In this document: positions 36,167-45,549 of the stretch, piece by piece
How the letters are laid out: every line of letters begins with the position of its first letter
Position numbering within the stretch: position 1 is the stretch's first letter
NCBI RefSeq assembly: GCF_023336905.1
Contig: NZ_JAMBLS010000003.1
Location: forward strand, 62,001 to 126,000
Origin: Bacteroides sp. ET71
GTDB lineage: Bacteria; Bacteroidota; Bacteroidia; Bacteroidales; Bacteroidaceae
Length of the DNA stretch: 64,000 bases
Direction of reading: 5' to 3'
Program-made: the position numbers and the translations under genes
Notes under the pieces: generated by a model
Seen by the model: the letters and a program-made list of their open reading frames with translations, nothing else
Told to the model about the DNA's origin: nothing
The model's database searches: none

Positions 36167-36877
36167 ATGAAGAAACATTTTTCCCTCTGCATCCTTTTGA
36201 GCGCAGTCCTGCTGTGTACCTTCACCGCTTGCCAACAGCAGAAAGCCCAAGTAGAACCCGAACCGGAGACAGCGTTCTATGCCTTTCCCGACCGTTTCCT
36301 GACGAAAGACAGCCTTAAATGGGAAGTAGGCATTGCCCGCTATGGCTCTTATACGGGAGAGTATTACACCCAATACGATTCCGACGCGGATTATTACTAC
36401 CTGCGCAAAGACTCCGTAGGAATCCGCGTCCCCAAGCATCCCGACGGCAAGCTTGCCGTACAAGAAGGAGGGCAAGAGTGGAACGAAATAGGCCGTCCGA
36501 TCGTATCCTACCCGGTCTACCCGTTCAGCGTATATCTGCCTAACATGTACTGCTACAAAGACGGTTACGTGAAAGAAGGAGATGAGACAGAGTGGTACCG
36601 CTATCAAATAGCGGGCAACGACATCCTCTGCGACACGCTGACGCTGGAGGACAAAAGCGAGGAAGGCTTCATCTTGCAAGGGAAGACGGGACGCTTCAAG
36701 CTGCCCAAAATCCAGAAAGGCTTCGCCACGCACAACGGAGACTTGCGTATCTACACAGAGCGGCAAGGGGAATGGATTCCCGCAGACACCTTGTTGTTCA
36801 CGTACGGGTACGAGAAAGTAGAAGAAGACTACTCAATCTTTGATGCGATGTTCGGGACATTATACGGCAACGAATAG
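36167..36877 (+). CDS. uncharacterised lipoprotein, second gene of the CHAT cassette
   Basis: A 236-residue lipoprotein with signal MKKHFSLCILLSAVLLCTFTAC. The mature part is rich in tyrosine and acidic residues (GSYTGEYYTQYDSDADYYYL) and contains many beta-strand-like segments; I recognise no family. It lies 46 bases after the secreted protein gene and 36 bases before the TPR-CHAT gene. By eye it is less GC-rich than its neighbours. Its tight spacing suggests a role next to the CHAT protein in the envelope. Confidence 0.7.
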   Translation: MKKHFSLCILLSAVLLCTFTACQQQKAQVEPEPETAFYAFPDRFLTKDSLKWEVGIARYGSYTGEYYTQYDSDADYYYLRKDSVGIRVPKHPDGKLAVQEGGQEWNEIGRPIVSYPVYPFSVYLPNMYCYKDGYVKEGDETEWYRYQIAGNDILCDTLTLEDKSEEGFILQGKTGRFKLPKIQKGFATHNGDLRIYTERQGEWIPADTLLFTYGYEKVEEDYSIFDAMFGTLYGNE

Positions 36878-36913
36878 CATACGCCCCTTCTTGCACATAA
36901 ACGACAGAATAAC

Positions 36914-39900
36914 ATGTCACGAATCATCACCCTGCTCTGTGTGCTATGCCTGCTCGCCCGTCCCGCCTGTGCGCAAGAGGCGGGAGGGCAGGCGGACTCT
37001 ATCGCGCACCTTATCAACACCTATCAGGAGCGTGCCAATACAGCCGTTGCAGCGAACAATTACGACGACGCCATCGGGTGGGAACTGAAAGTGCTGGACA
37101 TCGTGGAGAACTCGCTGGGGAAAGAAAGCCAGGAATATGCCCTGATACTGACGCTGATAGCCGGCTACCTGGATGCCGCGAATGAACCCGCCAAGGGACT
37201 AAACCTTGCGACACAAGCCTTGAACATTATAACACAATGTGCTAACGAACAAGACGAGAATTATATCCTCGTAGCACAAAGCACGCAGAAAATCAAGGAA
37301 CATGCACTCGGCCGGCTGAATGACTACCGCGCTCAAGCCGATTCGGCAGTCAACCGCAGCGACTGGGCAGAAGCCCTCCGATGGGAACAGACTGCCGGCC
37401 AGTTCATCAAAGAAGCCGAAGGAGAAAGCACCGGGTATGCGCTTTCACTGAACCAGCAGTCTGTCTACAACGCCTTCCAGGGAGACTATACCAAGGCCAT
37501 CGCCCTGGTGCAGCAAGCCATGCAGGTATGGGCAAAAGTCGCGGGAACGGATACTCCCAACTACCAGACCATGGCCGAAAACCTTGCGCACTACGAAAGC
37601 TACCGGAAAATAACCGTCTGTCAGGCGAAGGCCGACTCGGCTGCCGCCGCCAACGACTACCGCGCAGCCATCCGATGGAAGACACAAGTGGTGGACATCA
37701 GCAAAGCCACCATAGGCACACAAAACAACGAATACATCATGGCGGTGAACGACTTGGCGATTTATCACCTCAGTTTAGGCGAATACGCCGAAGCCGTCCG
37801 TTTGGGGGAAGAAGTCCTGCAACTACAGAAAGAGGCAATGGGCGAAGACAACCAGAACTACGCGACCTACCTGGAGAACTTAGGTGAATACAAAGCTGCC
37901 CTTGGCGAATATACGGCAGCCATCGAGCTGAACCGGAAGGCATTGGATACGAGGCAGAAGGTGCAAGGCGGTCGGCATCCGGACTATGCCGCGACTTTGA
38001 CGAAGTTATCGAAATACTACTTCGACACGGGCGACGCCCGGACGGCTTTGCAGATGGCCGCGCAGGCTGCGGAGATTCTGTCAGCCACCGTAGGGAAGCA
38101 GACGGCTGACTATGCCGGTGCATTGAACGAACTGGCACGCTACAACGTCGCTTTGGCAAACCTGCCGGAAGCTATCCGGCTGGGCAAGGAAGCTGTAGAC
38201 ATTCAACGAGACGTCCTCGGGGTGAAGCACCCTAACTATGCCCGCTCGATGAGCAATCTGGCGCAGTATTATTTCCAGTCTGGCAATTATCAGGAAGCTG
38301 TCCGGTTGGGCACGGAGGCACTCGGCATCCAACAAGAATTGTTCGACGATGAACATCCAGATTGTGCCACGTCCTTGAACAACCTGGCCGAATACTACGC
38401 TGGGCAAGGCAACTACCAGGAAGCCATCCGGTTGACACGAAAAGCGCTCGACATCCGGAAGAAAACAGTGGGCGAAGAGCACCCTTACTACATTTCCACC
38501 ATCAACAACCTGGCCAACTTCTATTTCCGCATGGGTTCCTATCCGGAAGCCATCCGGACAGGAGCCGACGCCTTGCAACGGGCAGAAAAAGTGCTGGGTC
38601 AGAATCATCCGAATTATGCCATGCTGCTGAGCAACCTCGGTATGTACTACGACCAGACGGGCGATTACCAAAAGGCCATCGAGCTCCATACAGCAGCCTT
38701 GCGCATCCGAAAGGTAGCCATTGGCGAGAAGCATCCGCTTTATGCCCAGTCGCTGATCAACTTGGGCAATGTATATTTCGAGCTGGGCAACTATCCGGAA
38801 GCCATCCGACTGACCGAACAAGCCGCCGCCATACAAAAAGAAGTGTTGGGCGAGAGGCATCCGGACTATGCCACGGCACTGAACAACCTCGGCCTTTACT
38901 ACCAGTCGCAAGGGAACGACCAGACTGCAATAGACTGTTACAACCGTGCCTTGAACATACAAAAAGAAGTATTGGGTGAGTCGCATCCCAGTTTCGCCGC
39001 AGGGCTTAGCAACCTGGCCCTGCTCAGCCAAAAGGTGGGAAACGATACGGCCACCGTCCGCCTGCTCAACGCCTCGCTGGCCATCCAAAAGAAGAATGGA
39101 CGAGAAAATCACATAGACTACGCCAAAACACTGAGCATACTTTCCGGGCATCAGCTTTTACACGGCAAAACGTCTGAGGCGCTCAACTTGCAAAAGAAGG
39201 AACTGAAGATAATCGAAAACACCGTAGGCAAACAACACGCCGAGTACATCAACCAGTTGGGAATACTGGCCGTCTACGAGGTACTTCTCCACCGCCCGGA
39301 GGCGACAGCCCTGTGCCACGAAGTGACCCGACGCCTAACGGACAACATCCGCCAGACCTTCGCCTACCTGACCAACTCCGAGCGCACCCAGTTCTGGCAA
39401 AAGAACCGCTACTGGTTCTCCCCCTTCATACACCAGGCCGCCTACACCTTCCCCTCCGACTCACTGGCCGCGAACGCCTACAACGGCCTGCTGCTGAGCA
39501 AGGGCCTGCTGCTGAACAGCGAAATTGAGCTGGGCACCCTCCTGGCCGAGAGCGGCGACGCCGAAGTGGAAGCCCTCTACAACGACCTGAAGCTACTCCG
39601 CCTGCAACTGAACAAGCTCTACGAACAACCCGTGACCGAACGCGCCCTCAGCACCGACTCGCTGGAGCGGGAGGCGCAGCGGCTCGAACGTGCCTTAGTG
39701 CAACGCTCGAAGGCCTACGGCGACTTCACCCGCAACCTGGCCATCGACTGGCAGCAGGTGCAGCAGCGGTTGGGCGAGCGCGACGTGGCCGTGGAGTTCG
39801 CCTCGTTCGCCACAGGGCGCGATTCGGTGATGTACGCCGCCTATTGCCTGCGCCGGGGCGACCGGTCGCCGCGGATGGTGCCGCTGTTTGAAGAAAAGCA

Positions 39901-41080
39901 ACTGAAGGCCGTCGGCGCAACGCACTACTACGACCGTCCGGACGTGGCACGCCTGGTGTGGCAGCCCCTGGCGGAAGAGTTGGAAGATGCCGACCGCGTG
40001 TATTTCGCGCCCGACGGCGAACTGTATAACATCGCCATCGAGTCCGTGCCCCACTGGGCCGACTCGCTCCTCGTGTCCGACCACTACCGCTTCTACCGCC
40101 TCTCCTCCACCCGCCAACTGGCCTTGGCACAAGACGGGCAGTCGGCCGACGAAGCCGCCCTCTACGGCGGCCTGCGCTACGACACCGACGTCGCCACCCT
40201 GGTCAACGACAGCCGCCGACGTCCCGCCACGACGCGCACGGCCGACGTCGCCCTCTTCCACCTGGCCGACTCGCTCAACCTGCGCGCGGGGCTGCAAGAC
40301 CTGCCCGCCACCCTCACGGAAGCGGAAGAGATAGAGACACATCTCCGCAATGCCGGCACGCACGCCACACTCTACACCGACACCGCCGGCACGGAGACTT
40401 CCTTCAAAGCCCTGTCGGGACGGCGCACGAGGCTGATGCACATCGCCACCCACGGCTTCTACTGGACCGAGCGCGAGGCGCAAGCCATCGGCGACCGCCT
40501 GGCCTTCCTCAACACAGCCGGACAGACGGCACGCTACGTCGAAGACAAGGCACTGACGCGCTCGGGACTGTTCTTTGCAGGCGTGAACCACGCGCTCGAG
40601 GGCGAGCCTCTGCCGGCAGACGTGGACGACGGCATCCTGACCGCGCGCGAGATTTCCACCCTCGACCTCCGCGGCCTCGACCTGGTGGTGCTGTCGGCCT
40701 GTCAGACGGGACTGGGCGAAATCACCGGCGACGGCGTCTTCGGCCTGCAACGCGGCTTCAAGAAAGCCGGTGCCCGGACGCTGCTCATGAGTCTCTGGAA
40801 GGTGGACGACCAGGCCACGCAACTGCTGATGACCCGTTTCTACGCCAACCTCACGGCCGGACAGAGCAAGGCCGAGTCGCTGCGCGAAGCCCAACGCTAC
40901 GTACGCGAATACGAAGTCGAACAAAAGGTCACCCCCCGGAGCGGCCGCCTCCCCCTCTCCGCCCACGCCCGCCAGCAGGCACTGCAGCAACAGGCCGCAG
41001 CCGCCGGAACACAGCGCGTCCGCCCCTACCAATCGCCCCGCTTCTGGGCAGCCTTCATCCTGCTGGACGCCCTCGACTGA
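36914..41080 (+). CDS. secreted TPR-CHAT (caspase-like) protein
   Basis: A 1388-residue exported protein. The signal peptide MSRIITLLCVLCLLARPACA is followed by about 18 tetratricopeptide repeats of 42 residues of the kinesin-light-chain type (for example NYATYLENLGEYKAALGEYT), reaching residue 800, then a helical linker and a C-terminal CHAT peptidase domain (about 1010-1388). The dyad expected for clan CD proteases is present: histidine H1180 in HIATHGF and cysteine C1263 in LSACQTGLGE, followed by GARTLLMSLWKVDD. The domain ends in SPRFWAAFILLDAL as usual. The protein would be a periplasmic or surface protease with a large protein-binding platform. The substrate is unknown. It is the last of three closely spaced genes. 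Confidence 0.88.
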   Translation: MSRIITLLCVLCLLARPACAQEAGGQADSIAHLINTYQERANTAVAANNYDDAIGWELKVLDIVENSLGKESQEYALILTLIAGYLDAANEPAKGLNLATQALNIITQCANEQDENYILVAQSTQKIKEHALGRLNDYRAQADSAVNRSDWAEALRWEQTAGQFIKEAEGESTGYALSLNQQSVYNAFQGDYTKAIALVQQAMQVWAKVAGTDTPNYQTMAENLAHYESYRKITVCQAKADSAAAANDYRAAIRWKTQVVDISKATIGTQNNEYIMAVNDLAIYHLSLGEYAEAVRLGEEVLQLQKEAMGEDNQNYATYLENLGEYKAALGEYTAAIELNRKALDTRQKVQGGRHPDYAATLTKLSKYYFDTGDARTALQMAAQAAEILSATVGKQTADYAGALNELARYNVALANLPEAIRLGKEAVDIQRDVLGVKHPNYARSMSNLAQYYFQSGNYQEAVRLGTEALGIQQELFDDEHPDCATSLNNLAEYYAGQGNYQEAIRLTRKALDIRKKTVGEEHPYYISTINNLANFYFRMGSYPEAIRTGADALQRAEKVLGQNHPNYAMLLSNLGMYYDQTGDYQKAIELHTAALRIRKVAIGEKHPLYAQSLINLGNVYFELGNYPEAIRLTEQAAAIQKEVLGERHPDYATALNNLGLYYQSQGNDQTAIDCYNRALNIQKEVLGESHPSFAAGLSNLALLSQKVGNDTATVRLLNASLAIQKKNGRENHIDYAKTLSILSGHQLLHGKTSEALNLQKKELKIIENTVGKQHAEYINQLGILAVYEVLLHRPEATALCHEVTRRLTDNIRQTFAYLTNSERTQFWQKNRYWFSPFIHQAAYTFPSDSLAANAYNGLLLSKGLLLNSEIELGTLLAESGDAEVEALYNDLKLLRLQLNKLYEQPVTERALSTDSLEREAQRLERALVQRSKAYGDFTRNLAIDWQQVQQRLGERDVAVEFASFATGRDSVMYAAYCLRRGDRSPRMVPLFEEKQLKAVGATHYYDRPDVARLVWQPLAEELEDADRVYFAPDGELYNIAIESVPHWADSLLVSDHYRFYRLSSTRQLALAQDGQSADEAALYGGLRYDTDVATLVNDSRRRPATTRTADVALFHLADSLNLRAGLQDLPATLTEAEEIETHLRNAGTHATLYTDTAGTETSFKALSGRRTRLMHIATHGFYWTEREAQAIGDRLAFLNTAGQTARYVEDKALTRSGLFFAGVNHALEGEPLPADVDDGILTAREISTLDLRGLDLVVLSACQTGLGEITGDGVFGLQRGFKKAGARTLLMSLWKVDDQATQLLMTRFYANLTAGQSKAESLREAQRYVREYEVEQKVTPRSGRLPLSAHARQQALQQQAAAAGTQRVRPYQSPRFWAAFILLDALD

Positions 41081-41081
41081 G

Positions 41082-41160
41082 CGGCCCGGTCCGCCCCGCA
41101 CAAGAGCCCTGCCCCGTCCGGACAACAGCCGCGCTTCCTCCGAAGCGTTTGCCCGCCTCT
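41082..41160 (+). repeat. 22-bp-period GC-rich intergenic repeat, cluster F
   Basis: Units start at 41096, 41118 and 41140, exactly 22 bases apart, with cores CCGCACAAGAGCC, CCGGACAACAGCC and CCGAAGCG. It lies immediately after the TPR-CHAT stop codon. Confidence 0.7.
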
Positions 41161-41252
41161 TCCGGGCGGTGCAGCCAGCCCATCTGCACCGGCCGCACCG
41201 CCCGGAAAAGAAAAAAAGATTTAATACGTTCACCCATACCAATTAATTATCG

Positions 41253-41261
41253 TACATTTGC
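41253..41261 (+). promoter_or_regulatory. -7 promoter element of the Ca2+-ATPase gene
   Basis: TACATTTGC matches TAnnTTTG and lies 32 bases before the ATG at 41294. It overlaps the alternative TTG start at 41258, which rules that start out. Confidence 0.6.
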
Positions 41262-41293
41262 CGACGAAACCAATCATACGGATTTGTAACGCA

Positions 41294-43930
41294 ATGAAAG
41301 AGAACTATTACCACGTCGGACTGAACGACGAACAGGTGCGCCAAAGCCGCGCCGAACATGGGGACAACCTGCTGACCCCGCCCAAACGCCCTTCCATGTG
41401 GAAGCTCTACTTAGAAAAATTCCAAGACCCCGTCATCCGCATCCTGCTGGTAGCGGCAGTCTTCTCGCTCATCATCTCCATCACCAAAAACGAGTACGCC
41501 GAGACCATCGGCATCTTCTTCGCCATCTTCCTGGCCACCGGCATCGGCTTCTACTTCGAGTACGACGCCAACAAGAAGTTCGACCTGCTCAATCAGGTGG
41601 GTGAGGAGACGCCCGTCACCGTCATCCGAAACGGCAAAGTCCACGAAATACCCCGCAAGGACATCGTGGTCGGCGACATCGTCATCCTGAACACCGGCGA
41701 GGAAGTCCCGGCCGACGGACAGCTCATCGAAGCCGTCTCGCTGCAAGTCAACGAATCGAGCCTGACCGGAGAGCTGATGGTGAACAAGACGACCAACGAA
41801 GCCGACTTCGACGAGGAAGCCACGTACCCGTCCGACAGCGTGATGAGGGGAACCACCATCACCGACGGGCACGGCACGATGGTCGTAGAGCGCGTGGGCG
41901 ACGCCACCGAAATAGGCAAAGTGGCGCGGCAAGCCACCGAACAGAGTCAGGAACAGACTCCGCTGAACATCCAGCTTACGAAACTGGCCAACCTCATCGG
42001 AAAGGCAGGCTTCACCATCGCGGCACTGACCTTCATCATCTTCACCTCGAAAGACCTCTACGCCTACTTGCAGGCAAACCAGGTGACGGACTGGCACCAA
42101 TGGCTTGACATTGCCGACATCGTGCTGAAATACTTCATGATGGCCGTCACGCTGATTGTCGTGGCCGTGCCCGAAGGACTGCCCATGAGCGTCACCCTCA
42201 GCCTGGCACTGAACATGCGCCGCATGCTCAAGACCAACAACCTGGTGCGTAAGATGCACGCCTGCGAGACGATGGGCGCCATCACGGTCATCTGCACCGA
42301 CAAGACCGGGACACTGACACAGAATCTCATGCAGGTGTACGACGCCCAACTGGACGAAAGCCAACCCGACCTCATTGCCGAAGGAATAGCCGCCAACTCC
42401 ACGGCCTTCCTCGAAGAGAAAGCCACAGGCGAAAAGCCCGCCGGCGTGGGCAACCCCACCGAAATAGCACTGCTGCTCTGGCTCAACCAACGCGGGCAAG
42501 ACTACATGAAGCTGCGCGACGCTGCCAAAGTGGTCAACCAGCTCACGTTCTCGACAGAGCGCAAATACATGGCTACGCTGGTCGACTCGCCCCTGCAGCA
42601 ACAGCGCATCCTCTACGTCAAGGGCGCACCCGAAATCGTCATGAGCCACTGCAACCTGCCGCAAGAAGCCATCACCCGATACAACGAACAACTCCTGGCC
42701 TACCAGAACAAAGCCATGCGCACCCTGGGACTGGCCTACAAAGTCATCGACAAGGGTGCCTCCGAAGACTGTGCCGAACTGGTGGCCCAAGGCGGGCTGA
42801 CCTTCCTCGGCATCTTCGCCATCAGCGACCCCATCCGCCCCGACGTGCCCGACGCCGTGAAGAAATGCCAGTCGGCCGGCATCAGCGTGAAGATTGTCAC
42901 GGGCGACACCCCCGGCACCGCCACGGAGATTGCCCGCCAGATAGGCCTCTGGCAGCCGGGCGACACGGAGCGCAACCGCATCACGGGCACAGAGTTTGCC
43001 GCGCTGTCGGACGAAGAAGCCCTGGACCGTGTGATGGACCTGAAAGTAATGAGCCGTGCCCGGCCGATGGACAAGCAAAGACTGGTGCAACTGCTCCAGC
43101 AGAAGGGCGCCGTCGTCGCCGTAACGGGCGACGGCACCAACGACGCACCGGCCCTGAACCATGCCCAAGTGGGCCTCTCAATGGGTACGGGAACGTCCGT
43201 CGCCAAAGAGGCCAGCGACATCACCCTGCTGGACGACTCGTTCCACAGCATCGCGACGGCCGTCATGTGGGGACGCTCGCTGTACAAGAACATCCAGCGC
43301 TTCATCGTCTTCCAGCTTACTATAAACGTAGTGGCCCTGCTCAGTGTGCTGTTGGGTGCTTTCTTTGGAACATCGTTGCCACTAACCGTCACGCAGATGC
43401 TTTGGGTGAACCTCATCATGGATACCTTCGCGGCGATGGCACTGGCCTCTATCTCGCCCAGCATGGACGTGATGAACGAGAAGCCCCGCAAACGTTCGGA
43501 CTTCATCATCACGCCGACCATGCGCAACAACATCTTCGGGGTAGGGCTGGCCTTCCTGGCCATACTGATGGGGATGCTGTTCTACTTCAAGCAACTGCCC
43601 GGAGGGGTGCAGGCCGACGGCGAGATGAGCATACGCTACCTCACCATCTTCTTCACCGTCTTCGTCATGCTTCAGTTCTGGAACCTGTTCAACGCAAGCG
43701 TGTTCGGCACGAACCACTCCATATTCAAGGACGCCGGCCATGCGCTGGGCATGCTCAGCGTGGCGCTCATCATCCTGGTAGGGCAGTTCATCATTGTCAC
43801 CTTCGGCGGCAAGGTGTTCCGCACCGAACCGCTCGACGGGCAGACGTGGCTGCTGATTATCGCCGGCACGTCGGTGGTGCTCTGGGTGGGCGAAGTGTTC
43901 CGCCTGGCGAAACGCCTGAGACAAAAATAA
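41294..43930 (+). CDS. calcium-translocating P-type ATPase (PMCA type)
   Basis: An 878-residue inner-membrane cation pump. The layout is that of P2B ATPases: an N-terminal cation-ATPase domain, TGEL in the actuator domain, the ion-site motif VPEGLP near residue 292 in M4, the phosphorylation site CTDKTGTLTQ at D336, and the hinge TGDGTNDAPALNHAQ, followed by six C-terminal helices. PEGLP is the usual signature of Ca2+-type pumps. The actuator motif is TGEL where most have TGES. It stands behind its own promoter and is followed after 10 bases by the HAD gene. Confidence 0.92.
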   Translation: MKENYYHVGLNDEQVRQSRAEHGDNLLTPPKRPSMWKLYLEKFQDPVIRILLVAAVFSLIISITKNEYAETIGIFFAIFLATGIGFYFEYDANKKFDLLNQVGEETPVTVIRNGKVHEIPRKDIVVGDIVILNTGEEVPADGQLIEAVSLQVNESSLTGELMVNKTTNEADFDEEATYPSDSVMRGTTITDGHGTMVVERVGDATEIGKVARQATEQSQEQTPLNIQLTKLANLIGKAGFTIAALTFIIFTSKDLYAYLQANQVTDWHQWLDIADIVLKYFMMAVTLIVVAVPEGLPMSVTLSLALNMRRMLKTNNLVRKMHACETMGAITVICTDKTGTLTQNLMQVYDAQLDESQPDLIAEGIAANSTAFLEEKATGEKPAGVGNPTEIALLLWLNQRGQDYMKLRDAAKVVNQLTFSTERKYMATLVDSPLQQQRILYVKGAPEIVMSHCNLPQEAITRYNEQLLAYQNKAMRTLGLAYKVIDKGASEDCAELVAQGGLTFLGIFAISDPIRPDVPDAVKKCQSAGISVKIVTGDTPGTATEIARQIGLWQPGDTERNRITGTEFAALSDEEALDRVMDLKVMSRARPMDKQRLVQLLQQKGAVVAVTGDGTNDAPALNHAQVGLSMGTGTSVAKEASDITLLDDSFHSIATAVMWGRSLYKNIQRFIVFQLTINVVALLSVLLGAFFGTSLPLTVTQMLWVNLIMDTFAAMALASISPSMDVMNEKPRKRSDFIITPTMRNNIFGVGLAFLAILMGMLFYFKQLPGGVQADGEMSIRYLTIFFTVFVMLQFWNLFNASVFGTNHSIFKDAGHALGMLSVALIILVGQFIIVTFGGKVFRTEPLDGQTWLLIIAGTSVVLWVGEVFRLAKRLRQK

Positions 43931-43940
43931 ACAGAGGGGC

Positions 43941-44555
43941 ATGGAAGGAAACATCAAGAACATTTTGATAGACTTCGGCGGCGTGTTGATTGACCTCGAC
44001 CGCCGCCGTTGCCTCGAGCAGTTCCGACTGTTGGGCCTGCACGACGTGGACGGACTGCTGCACGACTACCAGCAGCAGGGCTTCTTCCAACTGCACGAGA
44101 AGGGGCTGATTACGGACGCCGACTTCCGCGACCGCATCCGCAGCCTCATCGGCACGCCGGTGAGCGACGCCGACATCGACAGGGCATGGAACAGCTTCCT
44201 GGGAGCCATCCCCGTCTACAAGCTGGACTTCCTGCTGGAGCTGCGCAGACGCTATCGCCTCTGCCTGCTGAGCAACACCAACGCCATACACTGGGACTAT
44301 GCCTGCGCCACGGCTTTCCGGGCCGCAGGACACCGGGTGGAGGACTACTTCGACCGCATCTACCTGTCTTATCAAATGAAAATGGCCAAGCCCGATGCCG
44401 AGATATTCCGGGCCGTACTGGCAGACGCCGACATCCGTCCCGAGGAAACACTGTTCCTGGATGACTCGGAAGAGAATTGCCGGAGCGCACAGGCGCTGGG
44501 CATCCATACCTATACACCGCAAGCCCATGAGGATTGGAGACATCTGTTCCAATAA
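43941..44555 (+). CDS. HAD-superfamily hydrolase (YihX-like)
   Basis: A 204-residue cytoplasmic phosphatase-like protein. Motif I is DFGGVLIDLD at residues 11-20 with both aspartates. The helical cap follows, then motif II in LCLLSNTNA, the lysine motif KMAKPDAEIF, and motif IV FLDDSEENCRSA. This is the pattern of subfamily IA enzymes that hydrolyse small phosphorylated metabolites; the substrate is not predictable. It lies 10 bases behind the Ca2+-ATPase, and the ribF start lies inside its 3' end. Confidence 0.9.
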   Translation: MEGNIKNILIDFGGVLIDLDRRRCLEQFRLLGLHDVDGLLHDYQQQGFFQLHEKGLITDADFRDRIRSLIGTPVSDADIDRAWNSFLGAIPVYKLDFLLELRRRYRLCLLSNTNAIHWDYACATAFRAAGHRVEDYFDRIYLSYQMKMAKPDAEIFRAVLADADIRPEETLFLDDSEENCRSAQALGIHTYTPQAHEDWRHLFQ

Positions 44556-45444
44556 CAGGCCGGGAATGGCCACCATAGGGTTCTTCGACGGCGTGCACTG
44601 CGGGCACTGCTTCCTCATCCGCCAGGTAGAGTGCGAGGCGGCTGCCCGGGGACTGACCCCGACCGTCATCACCTTTCCCACGCACCCGCGCCAGGTGTTG
44701 CAGAGCGAATACCGCCCGCGCCTGCTGACCACGCCGGCAGAGAAGCTGCAACGGCTGGAGCAGACGGGGGTTGAACAGTGCCTCTTGCTGGACTTCACGA
44801 CGCACCTGGCCACTCTCTCGGCACGCGACTTCATGGAAGTGCTGAAGCATCGCTACCGCATCGGCGGGCTGCTCATCGGCTACGACCACCGCTTCGGCCA
44901 CAACCGCAGCGAGGGGTTCGACGACTACGTGCGCTACGGCCGCGAACTGGGCATCGAGGTGCTGCCTGCCGAAGCGTTCCGCCTGCCGGACGGGACGGCC
45001 GTCAGCTCGTCGCTGGTGCGCCGCCTGCTGTCGGACGGCGACGTGGCCGCGGCCAACCGCTGCCTGGGCTACGCCTACAACGTGGGCGGCACGGTGGTGA
45101 GCGGACACCGCGTGGGGCATCGCCTCGGCTATCCCACGGCCAACCTCCTGCCCGACCATCCGGACAAGCTGGTGCCGGCCAACGGCGTGTACGCCGTAAG
45201 GGTGGAAATTGGCGGCGAACAGCACGGCGGCATGCTGAACATCGGACGCCGGCCCACGCTGGACAATGGCGACGACCGCAGCATCGAGGTGCACATCTTT
45301 GACTTCGACCGCGACATCTACCAACAGCCGCTGCGGCTGAGCTTCGTGCAACGCATCCGCGCCGAGCGCCGGTTCGACTCGCTGGACGAGCTGGTGGCGC
45401 AACTGCACCGCGACGCCGCCGAAATCCGGGCGATGCTGGGCTGA
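44527..45444 (+). CDS. ribF: bifunctional riboflavin kinase / FAD synthetase
   Basis: A 305-residue enzyme making FMN and FAD. The adenylyltransferase domain has TIGFFDGVHCGH at the N-terminus and GYDHRFGHNRSEG. The riboflavin kinase domain begins near residue 185 with GHRVGHRLGYPTANL and NGVYAVRV. The ATG at 44527, overlapping the HAD gene by 29 bases, gives the roughly 15 residues that normally precede the first strand. The ATG at 44566 would start directly at ATIGFFDG and is the alternative. The overlap suggests translational coupling with the HAD gene. Confidence 0.92.
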   Translation: MRIGDICSNNRPGMATIGFFDGVHCGHCFLIRQVECEAAARGLTPTVITFPTHPRQVLQSEYRPRLLTTPAEKLQRLEQTGVEQCLLLDFTTHLATLSARDFMEVLKHRYRIGGLLIGYDHRFGHNRSEGFDDYVRYGRELGIEVLPAEAFRLPDGTAVSSSLVRRLLSDGDVAAANRCLGYAYNVGGTVVSGHRVGHRLGYPTANLLPDHPDKLVPANGVYAVRVEIGGEQHGGMLNIGRRPTLDNGDDRSIEVHIFDFDRDIYQQPLRLSFVQRIRAERRFDSLDELVAQLHRDAAEIRAMLG

Positions 45445-45486
45445 CGGCCTTCCGCACATCCGCCGCAAAGATATCGGGCCGATTCT

Positions 45487-45519
45487 TTTGGCGCTTTCCG
45501 CGGTTTTTCCTACATTTGC
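45487..45519 (+). promoter_or_regulatory. promoter of the Rpn-family nuclease gene
   Basis: TTTG (45487-45490) is followed after 20 bases by TACATTTGC (45511-45519), a complete Bacteroidetes -33/-7 pair, 31 bases before the ATG. Confidence 0.75.
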
Positions 45520-45549
45520 GCATCATCAACCCTTTAACACCGTACTATC

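Noticed and set aside
36914-41080. TPR-CHAT protein as part of a type III-E CRISPR (Craspase) system
   Set aside because: The protein has an N-terminal signal peptide and there is no effector or CRISPR array in the window.
39695-41242. 515-codon open frame opposite the CHAT domain
   Set aside because: Antisense shadow; the CHAT motifs and the upstream TPR frame fix the true strand.
41411-43168. 585-codon open frame opposite the Ca2+-ATPase gene
   Set aside because: Antisense shadow of a P-type ATPase with all catalytic motifs on the other strand.
45465-45473. Minus-strand TATCTTTGC as an antisense promoter into ribF
   Set aside because: The -7 match is good but there is no -33 TTG and no gene or RNA feature downstream on that strand.
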